From NCBI GenBank assembly GCA_036278735.1, contig DASUKM010000054.1, positions 1 to 7,025 of the forward strand: DNA of 7,025 nucleotides, in the 5' to 3' direction. The DNA comes from DASUKM01 sp036278735. Its GTDB lineage: Bacteria > Acidobacteriota > Vicinamibacteria > Vicinamibacterales > 2-12-FULL-66-21. Positions 1 to 6,118 of the stretch are shown here, one piece after another; position 1 is the first letter of the stretch; every line of letters starts with the position of its first letter. The notes under the pieces are model-generated. The model was given only the letters and a program-made list of their open reading frames with translations, was not told where the DNA came from and did no database searches. The translations under genes and the position numbers were made by a program.

Positions 1-1778
1 TCGACCTCGCCAACAGCGGCACACCAGATCTCGTGCTCACCGCCGGCGCGATCCCGGTGACGAACCTGGCGCGCAACGCCGAGCAGGTGCAGGTGCTGGC
101 ACCGGCCGGGTCCGCGGGCTTCGGCAGCGCGCGCGGCGTCCTCCCCGGCGGGCTCGCTCTGAACGGGCGCGGCCTCGCCGCCGCCGACGTCGACAACGAC
201 GGCCGCATGGACGTCGCCGTGAACACGATCGGCGGCAGGCTCGTGCTGCTGCAGCCGACCGGGCGAAGCGGCCACTGGCTCGACGTCGCGCTCTCGCGCT
301 TCTCGCCCGGTGCGGTCGTCACCGCCGTCCTCCCGGGCGGGCGCCGCGTTTCGCGGACGGTGCAGGCCGGCAGCAGCTACCTCTCGTCGGAGGATCCTCG
401 CGTCCACCTGGGCCTGGGCTCGGCCGCCCGTATCTCCCGGCTCGTCGTGCAGTACCCGTGGGGCGCGCGGACCGTGCTGCGCAACGTGCGCCCGGACCGG
501 GTGGTCGAGGTGGCCGCCCCGCGCCGGCACGTCGTCACGGTTTCCACCCGGAGCGCGGCGACGCTTGCCGACTGCACGCCGCAGCTCCCGGGCGGGGATT
601 CGGTCGCCAGCTTCTGGGACGACGCGGCGGTGGCCGCGCTCCGCTCGGATCGCGTGCCGGAGCCCGTGCAGGCACGCGACCTGTACGACGTCTCCGCGGC
701 GGTCGCGCGCGCGTATCGCCTCGCGGCGAGTCCCGCCGACCGCACGGCCGCGATCAGCTACGCCTCGTACCGCCTCCTCGTCTGGCAGGCGTCGTACGGC
801 GCCAACCTCGCGCGGACGTTCGCGCTCCTGACCGGGCAGCTGCAGGCGCTCTGCTACTCGCCCGACTACACCGGCCGGGCGGGCGGCGGCGCGGCGCTCG
901 GGAACCGGATCGCGGCCGCGGCGATCGCCGCAGGGCAGCGCGACGGCTCGAACGAGCTCCTCCACTACGCGGATCCCGGCTACGCGCCCCAGAACGCGCC
1001 GCTGGTCGTCGCGCAGCCGGGGTCGACCGTGCACGACGCGACGTTCTGGCAGCCGCTGGCGCTGGCGCAGGTGTCGCCGCGCGGCTCGGGCGCGGTGCCC
1101 GCGCAGGTGCAGACGTTCGTGGGCTCGCAGTGGGGCGCCGTGAAGACGTTCGCCGGGAAGGTCTCGGTCGGGCCGCCGCCGCTCGGCGATCCGGCCGGGA
1201 AGGAGTACCGGGATGCTGCGCTCGCGGTGATCCGCGCGACGGCCGGCGCCCCCGCTCCGCCCGCGGTCGACCCGTCGCCCGCGGCCTGGAACGCCGCGCT
1301 CGACGGTCTCCCGCGCGGCAACCTCGCGCGCGACGTGGAGCTCGACCTGGCGCTGAACGGCGCGCTGAACGACGCCGCCGTCTCCGTCTTCGGCACCAAG
1401 CGCCGCTACCAGTCGCCGCGCCCGATCGAGATGATCCGCTACCTCGCCTTCAACGGCGAGCTGCCGATCGTCGGCGGGCTGACACGACCGCGGCCGCCCG
1501 ACATCCAGGTGCGCCTCCGCGGCCGGTGGGTGTCCGGCCCGGGCTGGACGCCGCCCGGCGCCACGCCCGCGTCGCCCGGCTGGCCGTCGGCGAACGCCGC
1601 GTTCGCGGCGGCGGCGAACCGCGTGATCGGCAGCCTCAGCGGTCACTCGTTCGCGCGGCGGGCGGCGGCCGCGGAGCGGCTCGGCGTCCAGAACGGGACC
1701 GAGCTGCCGGCCGACGCCGCCGAGGGCCGCCGCATCGGCGAGCGGGTCGCGAACCTGGCGCTCGCCCACCTGCGCTGA
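1..1778 (+). CDS. FG-GAP/ASPIC-UnbV protein with C-terminal haloperoxidase-like domain (5' partial)
   Basis: The gene enters from outside the window; the frame is open from position 3 and ends at TGA 1776-1778. The first residues (DLANSGTPDLVLT) and ADVDNDGRMDVAVN near 186-230 are FG-GAP/VCBS propeller repeats of the acidic, calcium-binding type. From about 270 to 520 comes an ASPIC/UnbV domain, recognisable by GSSYLSSEDPRVHLGLG and a terminal VxVxYPWG-like strand. From about 585 to the stop the protein resembles vanadium-dependent haloperoxidases (PAP2 fold): FWDDAA, a QTFVGSQWGAVKTFA-like segment, DVELDLALNGALNDAA, then KRRYQSPRP at 1398-1424, which fits the KX6RP vanadate motif. The second motif reads PSAN (1584-1595) where PSGH is expected, and the HxxxD of the third motif reads ELPAD (1701-1715). 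Catalysis as a haloperoxidase or phosphatase is therefore doubtful. The protein is probably secreted or surface-exposed, as its domains usually are, but its signal region is not visible. Domain calls are confident; function is unknown. Confidence 0.85.
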   Translation, partial: DLANSGTPDLVLTAGAIPVTNLARNAEQVQVLAPAGSAGFGSARGVLPGGLALNGRGLAAADVDNDGRMDVAVNTIGGRLVLLQPTGRSGHWLDVALSRFSPGAVVTAVLPGGRRVSRTVQAGSSYLSSEDPRVHLGLGSAARISRLVVQYPWGARTVLRNVRPDRVVEVAAPRRHVVTVSTRSAATLADCTPQLPGGDSVASFWDDAAVAALRSDRVPEPVQARDLYDVSAAVARAYRLAASPADRTAAISYASYRLLVWQASYGANLARTFALLTGQLQALCYSPDYTGRAGGGAALGNRIAAAAIAAGQRDGSNELLHYADPGYAPQNAPLVVAQPGSTVHDATFWQPLALAQVSPRGSGAVPAQVQTFVGSQWGAVKTFAGKVSVGPPPLGDPAGKEYRDAALAVIRATAGAPAPPAVDPSPAAWNAALDGLPRGNLARDVELDLALNGALNDAAVSVFGTKRRYQSPRPIEMIRYLAFNGELPIVGGLTRPRPPDIQVRLRGRWVSGPGWTPPGATPASPGWPSANAAFAAAANRVIGSLSGHSFARRAAAAERLGVQNGTELPADAAEGRRIGERVANLALAHLR

Positions 1779-1805
1779 GGAAACTCTTTCGGCTGGGCGT
1801 CAGCG
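1763..1805. terminator. Convergent gene junction with weak inverted repeats, possible bidirectional terminator
   Basis: The fusion gene and the permease gene end facing each other with 21 bp between their stop codons. Two overlapping inverted repeats cover the junction. CGCTGA at 1773-1778 pairs with TCAGCG at 1800-1805, so each arm contains one gene's stop codon. CGCCCACC at 1763-1770 pairs with 1791-1799, with one bulged base. Loops of about 20 nt and the lack of a clean T-run on either side make an intrinsic terminator uncertain. No other terminator is visible for either gene. Confidence 0.25.
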
Positions 1806-3065
1806 ACCCGAGCGGGCCTGGAGGCGCCGCGCGACCGTGTCGAGCATGACGGCGGCGAGCAGGACGAGGCCGGTGACGATGTAGATCCAGCCGTTCGAAA
1901 CGTTCAGCGTGTTGAGGCCGTTCTGCAGCGTGCCGATCAGGACGGCGCCGAGGAGCGCGCCGCGCACCTCGCCCCGGCCGCCGAACAGGCTGACGCCGCC
2001 GATGACGGCGGAGGCGATCGCGTTCAGCAGCAGGTTCCCCGGCGGGAACGTCAGCGCGACCGAGTTGACCTGGGCCGCGAAGATGATGCCGCCGATGCCC
2101 GCGGTGGCGCCCGAGATCATGAACACGACCACGCGGATCCGCGGGACGCTGATGCCCGCGCGCCGCGCCGCCTCGGCGTTGCCGCCGACCGCGTAGACGT
2201 GGCGGCCGAACGTCGTCCACTTCGCGAGGAACGTGAGCAGGATCAGAAAGAGGATGACGATCACGCCTGCGAGCGGCAACCCGAGGGGCGTCGAGATCAC
2301 CTTGCCGTGGTTCGCGATCGCGACGGTTCCGAACGCGGCGAGCGCGACGCCCGCCGCCTTCGCCGCCACGCCGTACCAGTTCTGCTGCGCGATGTGCGTG
2401 CCGCGCGCCGCGATCAGCTTGTAGATGACGCTGATCGGGTAGAGGAGCGTGACGACGGCGGCGATCAGCCAGCCGCCGGTGCTCGAGAAGAAGTAGCTGT
2501 CCGTGTAGTTGATCCAGCGGTCCTGGATGATGATGGTGCCGCGCTGCTCGAGCTGGTTCAGGATCACGCCCTGCCAGATCAGGAAGCCGCCGAGCGTGAC
2601 GACGAACGACGGCACACCGATGAACGCGACGATCGATCCCTGGATGCCCCCGATCGCCGCGCAGCCCGCGACGGCGATCACCATCGCGATGATGCCGTTC
2701 AGCTGGTGGCCGCTCCCCGGGAGCTGCAGCTCGGCGACGATCAGCGCGCCGATGCCGGCGAGGTAGCCGATCGAGAGGTCGATCTCGCCGAGCAGCAGCA
2801 CGAAGACGACGCCATAGGCGAGCATCGCCGTCCCGGCGGTCTCGGTGATCAGGTTGGCGAAGTTGACGGCGGTGAAGAAGTTCGTCGCCGTGAAGCCGAA
2901 GAAGACGACGACGGCGAGCTCGCCGACGATGATCGGGACCGGGCCGAGGTTGCCCGTGCGCAGGTTCAGCCACGCGCGCTGCCAGAGCCCCGCGATCCCG
3001 CCGGGAATCTCCTCTTCCTCGAGCGGCCGCGCCGGGCCCGGGCCGACGACGTCGGCGGTCGTCAT
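1800..3065 (-). CDS. xylH: Sugar ABC transporter permease, XylH type
   Basis: Predicted 421-residue polytopic membrane protein that should form the channel of a ribose/xylose-class (BPD_transp_2) sugar importer. A hydrophilic acidic N-terminus (LEEEEIPGG, residues 15-23) precedes at least ten hydrophobic segments. Family signatures are clear: GEIDLSIG at 93-100, FGRHVYAVGGNAEAARRAGI at 286-305, and GNLLLNAIASAVIGGVSLFGGRG-like sequence at about 343-365. Its length and the extra segments around residues 165-250 fit XylH better than the shorter RbsC. The ATG at 3063-3065 is chosen because it overlaps the ATPase stop (ATGA) and has GAGGAA six bases upstream. The same frame stays open further upstream inside the ATPase gene, but that extension is not permease-like. 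It should work with the ATPase and binding protein encoded upstream. The family call is firm; xylose as substrate is inferred from resemblance. Confidence 0.92.
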   Translation of the reverse strand: MTTADVVGPGPARPLEEEEIPGGIAGLWQRAWLNLRTGNLGPVPIIVGELAVVVFFGFTATNFFTAVNFANLITETAGTAMLAYGVVFVLLLGEIDLSIGYLAGIGALIVAELQLPGSGHQLNGIIAMVIAVAGCAAIGGIQGSIVAFIGVPSFVVTLGGFLIWQGVILNQLEQRGTIIIQDRWINYTDSYFFSSTGGWLIAAVVTLLYPISVIYKLIAARGTHIAQQNWYGVAAKAAGVALAAFGTVAIANHGKVISTPLGLPLAGVIVILFLILLTFLAKWTTFGRHVYAVGGNAEAARRAGISVPRIRVVVFMISGATAGIGGIIFAAQVNSVALTFPPGNLLLNAIASAVIGGVSLFGGRGEVRGALLGAVLIGTLQNGLNTLNVSNGWIYIVTGLVLLAAVMLDTVARRLQARSGR

Positions 3066-3841
3066 GCGTCGTTCCTCGGGGTCATCTCGATGCCGGCCAC
3101 CGTCGTGGGGACGCCGGCGGTGATCGCCTCGACGACCGCCTGCTGGGTCGTCTTGCGGCGCTCGAACACCCCGACGTTGCGCCCGAGACGCAGCACCGTG
3201 ATCCGGTCGGCAGTCTCGAACACGTCGTGGAGGTTGTGCGAGATGAGGACGACCGCAAGCCCCTGTTCGCCCAGCCGCCGCACGAGCGCCAGCACCTGCT
3301 CGGTCTGCGCGACGCCGAGCGCCGCGGTCGGCTCGTCGAGGACGACGAGCTTCGAGTTCCACTGCACCGCCTTGGCGACGGCGACGGACTGGCGCTGACC
3401 GCCGGAGAGCGTCGCGACCGGCTGGCGCACGGACTTGATCGTCGTCACCGCGAGCGTCTTCAACGTCGCCGCCGTCGTGTGCTCCATGGCCGCCTCGTTG
3501 AGAATCTGGAAGCGGCTCACCTCGCGGCCGAGGTACATGTTCTGGACGACGTCGAGGTTGTCGCACAGCGCCAGATCCTGGTAGACGACCTCGATCCCGA
3601 GCCGCGCCGCCGCCTTCGGGCCGGGGATGTGCACCTCCTGGCCCTCGAAGAGGATCTGGCCGCTGTCGGGGGTGTGCGTTCCCGCGATGCACTTCACGAG
3701 CGTCGACTTGCCGGCCCCGTTGTCGCCGACGAGCGCCATCACCTCGCCGCTTGCCACCTCGAAGCTCACCCGGCTCAGCGCCTGAACCGAGCCGAACGAC
3801 TTGCTGACGTTGCGGAGCTGGAGGAGCGGGGTGTCTGCCAT
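3062..3841 (-). CDS. Sugar ABC transporter ATP-binding protein, single nucleotide-binding domain
   Basis: Predicted 259-residue cytoplasmic ATPase that powers the adjacent permease. All ABC motifs are intact: Walker A GDNGAGKST at 39-47, Q-loop Gln88 (VVYQD), signature LSGGQ at 145-149, Walker B LVVLDE at 165-170 and switch His202 (LISHN). The Walker A form GDNGAGKS is typical of carbohydrate importers of the RbsA/XylG/FrcA group. RbsA and XylG carry two fused nucleotide-binding domains of about 500 residues in total; this protein has one, like FrcA of fructose systems, so it should act as a homodimer. The start is the ATG at 3839-3841, giving MADTPLLQLRNVSKSFG, with GAGG at 3850-3853 as ribosome binding site. 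An in-frame start at 3895 would add 18 non-conserved residues and lie inside the upstream hairpin, so it is unlikely. The gene follows the binding-protein gene by 77 bp and overlaps the permease gene by 4 bp. Confidence 0.94.
   Translation of the reverse strand: MADTPLLQLRNVSKSFGSVQALSRVSFEVASGEVMALVGDNGAGKSTLVKCIAGTHTPDSGQILFEGQEVHIPGPKAAARLGIEVVYQDLALCDNLDVVQNMYLGREVSRFQILNEAAMEHTTAATLKTLAVTTIKSVRQPVATLSGGQRQSVAVAKAVQWNSKLVVLDEPTAALGVAQTEQVLALVRRLGEQGLAVVLISHNLHDVFETADRITVLRLGRNVGVFERRKTTQQAVVEAITAGVPTTVAGIEMTPRNDA
3072..3077 (-). promoter_or_regulatory. Ribosome binding site of the permease gene inside the ATPase gene
   Basis: On the minus strand GAGGAA lies six bases before the permease ATG, within the last codons of the ATPase. 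With the ATGA stop/start overlap it fixes the permease start and implies translational coupling, which would help keep ATPase and permease in stoichiometric balance. Confidence 0.7.
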
Positions 3842-3863
3842 GGCGGGCGCCTCGTTCGATGCG

Positions 3864-3897
3864 CGGTGGAGGCGCCCCGTGCGGGACGCCTCCACCG
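3864..3897 (-). other. Intercistronic hairpin between binding-protein and ATPase genes
   Basis: Two perfectly complementary 11-base arms at 3864-3874 and 3887-3897 flank a 12-base loop. Three further GC pairs (CCC with GGG) can form inside the loop around a GTGC tetraloop. The structure starts about 21 bases after the binding-protein stop and ends about 22 bases before the ATPase start. No T-run follows it on the minus strand, so strong intrinsic termination is unlikely. In comparable importer operons such structures protect the binding-protein mRNA from 3' decay or cause partial attenuation, so that receptor outnumbers transporter. That role is inferred here. Confidence 0.65.
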
Positions 3898-3918
3898 GGT
3901 CCTGCCGATCCTACGTCG

Positions 3919-4992
3919 TTACTTGCAGTACTTCTTGTACTGGCCGATGCAGACCTGGTTCTTCTTCAGCCAGCCCTGGGTGAAGAGCTGCTTGTAGTTC
4001 GCCTTCGTGATCCACTGCACCGGCAGAGCCAGCGTCGGCTCGTGCTTCTTGCCGTTCAGCCGGAAGCCGTTCGACTTCGGCGTCTTCCCGTGCAGGAGCG
4101 CGACCGCCGCGGCGGCGGCAGCGTTCGCCTCATTCGGCACGAACTTGTAGACCGTGCCGCTCTGCCAACCGGAGATGATGTACTGCACGCCCTGCGCGGT
4201 CGTGTCCTGGCCGCTCAGCGGGATCGGCTTCAGGTGCTTCGCCTTCAGGTCGGCGACCACGGCGCCCGCGATGTTGTCGTTCGCCGCAAGCACGCCCTGG
4301 ATGTTGTTGTTCGTCTTGACGAGCATCTGGTTGAAGATGGTCGCCGCGTTGTTCGCGTCCCAGTCGGGCACGAACTGCTGCGGACCCTTCTTCAGCGGGC
4401 CGCTCTTGAAGAGCGGGTTGAAGACGGCGTCGTTGCCGCTCTTGAACCAGAACGCGTTCTGGTCGGTCTGGCCGCCCCACAGCTCGGCGACCGTGCCGCC
4501 CTTGTACGTCCCGTTCTTCTTCATCGCGGTGATGACGCCCTTCGCCTGCGCCTCCCCGACCGCCTTGCCGTCGAACGTGACGTAGACGGATGCCGACCCG
4601 CCCGTGACCTGGCGGTCGTAGTCGATCGCCTTCCCGCCCTTCGAGGTGAAGAGCTTCTCGATCGACGCGGCGGAGCCGTTGTCGAGCGCCGTCTCGATGA
4701 CGACCTTGGCACCGGCGGCGAGACACGCCTGCGCCTGCGACTTCTGCTTCAGCGGGTCGTTGAGCGCGTTGTTGATCGAATAGGTCACGCCGGCGGCCTT
4801 GAGGGCCTTGGCGATGTCCGGAGCGTCGAACTGCACCCAGCGGACGGACGACTTCGTGTCCGGCAGCAGGACGCAAACCTGGATGCTCGCGGTCTTGTGC
4901 TGGCTGCTCGCGGCCGCACCAGCTGCGACGGCCGCCGCGACCACGGCGAACACGCCGAGAACCGCAAGCCACTTCCTGGACAGCTTCCTCAC
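3919..4992 (-). CDS. xylF: Sugar ABC transporter substrate-binding protein, XylF type
   Basis: Predicted 357-residue exported receptor that captures a sugar and delivers it to the adjacent permease. The N-terminus is a Sec-type signal: basic MRKLSRK, a hydrophobic stretch at residues 8-28, and a likely cleavage near AAASSQ. The mature part is a type I periplasmic binding fold with pocket motifs placed as in D-xylose-binding XylF: LPDTKSSVRW (43-52), DYDR (124-127), VTFD (138-141), GGQTDQN (173-179), ANDN (237-240) and SGQD (260-263). There is no lipobox cysteine at the signal end, which is unusual for a receptor in a single-membrane bacterium. The four cysteines (40, 90, 348, 356) could form disulfides. 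The start is GTG 4990-4992, supported by a very strong ribosome binding site nine bases upstream; the stop is TAA. It is first gene of the importer operon. XylF-like binding is well supported; the exact sugar is not proven. Confidence 0.92.
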   Translation of the reverse strand: MRKLSRKWLAVLGVFAVVAAAVAAGAAASSQHKTASIQVCVLLPDTKSSVRWVQFDAPDIAKALKAAGVTYSINNALNDPLKQKSQAQACLAAGAKVVIETALDNGSAASIEKLFTSKGGKAIDYDRQVTGGSASVYVTFDGKAVGEAQAKGVITAMKKNGTYKGGTVAELWGGQTDQNAFWFKSGNDAVFNPLFKSGPLKKGPQQFVPDWDANNAATIFNQMLVKTNNNIQGVLAANDNIAGAVVADLKAKHLKPIPLSGQDTTAQGVQYIISGWQSGTVYKFVPNEANAAAAAAVALLHGKTPKSNGFRLNGKKHEPTLALPVQWITKANYKQLFTQGWLKKNQVCIGQYKKYCK

Positions 4993-5001
4993 GCTTTCTT
5001 G

Positions 5002-5011
5002 CCTCCTCCTC
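5002..5011 (-). promoter_or_regulatory. Strong ribosome binding site of the xylF-like gene
   Basis: On the minus strand GAGGAGGAGG lies nine bases before the GTG start at 4992. It offers overlapping AGGAGG matches, decides the GTG start, and fits high expression of a binding protein. Confidence 0.8.
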
Positions 5012-5041
5012 GAAGCCTGACGGGCCTGGAACTGCGCGCCA

Positions 5042-5069
5042 ATCCTACTCTCCTATGGGAATAGTTCAA
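5042..5069 (-). promoter_or_regulatory. Candidate sigma-70-type promoter of the sugar importer operon
   Basis: In the 91-bp gap upstream of the xylF-like gene the minus strand carries TTGAAC (5064-5069) and TAGGAT (5042-5047) separated by 16 bp. Both are reasonable -35 and -10 boxes for an actinobacterial housekeeping promoter, in a locally AT-richer patch of otherwise GC-rich DNA. Transcription would begin near 5035, leaving a leader of about 43 nt. A short inverted repeat, CTAT and ATAG around four bases (5053-5064), lies in the spacer and touches the -35 box; it could be an operator but is too short to call. The rest of the gap holds only the ribosome binding site. Confidence 0.5.
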
Positions 5070-5083
5070 GTGGCGCGGACAGA

Positions 5084-6118
5084 TCATCTCGGCGCGACCG
5101 GATAGCGCTCGGCGCCCGAGCTGCCCTCGAAGCGGCTGCGGGTGGTCAGATACGGCCCCACCGTCCGCCGGGTGACGAAGTTGAGGCCGGTGTTGGTGTC
5201 CGCGGGCGCGACGAGGCCGCCGCTGTAGCGGTAGAAGAAGAGCTGGAGCACCGGCAGGAAGCCCTGCAGGTACGGCTGCTGGTCGATGCTGAAGTCCAGG
5301 TCGCGGTCGTGGATCGCCTGGAGCGTCGGGCGCAGCAGGTCGTAGCCCCCGGCCCGCACGCCGCGCGCGTGCAGGCGGTGGACGCGCATCACCTCGGCGA
5401 TGCCCTGCGTCGACCCCGCGTCGACCGCGAACAGGCCGCGCAGCCCGGTGTGGGCACGGTACGTCGCCTCGATCCGCTTCCGCTCGGTTGCGACGTCGAC
5501 CCCGCTCGCCACCACGTGGGCCCGGATCGGCGCCCCGGAGTCGCGGATCGCGTCGAGCGCGCCGTCGATGCGCGGCTGGATGTTCTCCTGGTTCGGCGTC
5601 GCGATGAAGAGGTAGACGTCGCCGGAGGCGACGAGCCCGACGATCCGTGCGCCGAGCTCGAGGCCGGACTGGTAGAGATCCTGGCCGACGTAGGCGAGGC
5701 GGCTATTGGCCTTGCCCCCGTCGGCGTTGTAGGCGACCACCGGGATGCGGCGCTCCAGCGCCAGCGCGGTCAGACCGTCGAACGCGGTCGGATCGATGAT
5801 CGAGAGCGCGATCCCGTCCACGCGCTCGTCGATCGCCCGCTTCATCGCCTTCACCATCTGGCCCACGTCGCTCGACACCGACCCGCTCCAGAGCGCGCTC
5901 ACACCCAGCAGCGACGCCGCGTCGGAGCTGCCGTACTTCGCCGGCACGAAGAACGGGTTGGTCAGCGCGTGGTTGACGAAGACGAACCGCCACTGCGGGT
6001 GCGCCTGCGGAAAGTCGAGCGTCTCGAGCGCCCCCCGGGCCGCCGACGGGAGCGCCCCCGCGGCGGCGGCCGCCGCCGCGAGGCGCAACGCGGCCGCACG
6101 GTCGAGGCGGCCCGTCAC
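5084..6118 (-). CDS. Sugar-type periplasmic substrate-binding protein, second receptor
   Basis: Predicted 344-residue type I solute-binding protein of the ribose/simple-sugar class (Peripla_BP_4-like). Recognisable segments are FVNHALTNPFF (47-57), the VDGIALSIID strand, AYNADGG, YVGQDLYQSG, ATPNQENIQPRIDGALDAI, FAVDAGSTQG and SIDQQPYLQGF, which line the sugar cleft in this family. The N-terminus (RLDRAAALRL followed by seven alanines and GALPSAARG) resembles a Sec or degenerate Tat signal, with no lipobox cysteine. The GTG start at 6116-6118 overlaps the stop of the upstream ABC-2 permease gene (GTGA), and no clear ribosome binding site precedes it, so translation probably depends on coupling. 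The gene ends 91 bp before the sugar importer operon. It could be an alternative receptor for that importer, or a ligand sensor. Family is confident; ligand and partner are unknown. Confidence 0.9.
   Translation of the reverse strand: MTGRLDRAAALRLAAAAAAAGALPSAARGALETLDFPQAHPQWRFVFVNHALTNPFFVPAKYGSSDAASLLGVSALWSGSVSSDVGQMVKAMKRAIDERVDGIALSIIDPTAFDGLTALALERRIPVVAYNADGGKANSRLAYVGQDLYQSGLELGARIVGLVASGDVYLFIATPNQENIQPRIDGALDAIRDSGAPIRAHVVASGVDVATERKRIEATYRAHTGLRGLFAVDAGSTQGIAEVMRVHRLHARGVRAGGYDLLRPTLQAIHDRDLDFSIDQQPYLQGFLPVLQLFFYRYSGGLVAPADTNTGLNFVTRRTVGPYLTTRSRFEGSSGAERYPVAPR
6059..6080. repeat. 22-bp perfect GC palindrome in the signal-peptide region
   Basis: Positions 6059-6080 read the same on both strands and consist only of G and C. 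They encode the seven-alanine run (residues 14-20) of the second binding protein through mixed GCG and GCC codons. In mRNA this could fold into a stable hairpin about 40 nt after the start codon. It may simply result from alanine codon runs in GC-rich DNA. Confidence 0.6.

Noticed and set aside
1638..1652. SGHSF segment as a possible displaced PSGH catalytic motif
   Set aside because: The context W-P-S-A-N-A-A-F-A-A-A-A matches the canonical motif position better. SGHSF falls one helix later, where the family has a loop, so it is unlikely to be catalytic, though a structural model should confirm this.
458..1849. Alternative-frame open frame inside the haloperoxidase-like gene (463 codons)
   Set aside because: The product is a run of arginine, alanine and glycine, while the chosen frame shows FG-GAP, ASPIC/UnbV and haloperoxidase motifs and ends cleanly.
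2199..3398. Long open frame on the + strand opposite the permease and ATPase genes (399 codons)
   Set aside because: Its translation is a low-complexity mix of D, E, R and A without any family signature, as expected from the antisense of GC-rich genes. The minus strand carries clear ABC transporter motifs throughout.
3066..3692. Upstream extension of the permease reading frame by 209 codons
   Set aside because: The extra part overlaps the ATPase gene in another frame and has no permease-like sequence; the ATG at 3065 has a good ribosome binding site and the expected family length.
3859..5064. Long open frame on the + strand opposite the xylF-like gene (401 codons)
   Set aside because: It is rich in R, L, V and D with no motifs, and mirrors the codon bias of the real minus-strand gene.
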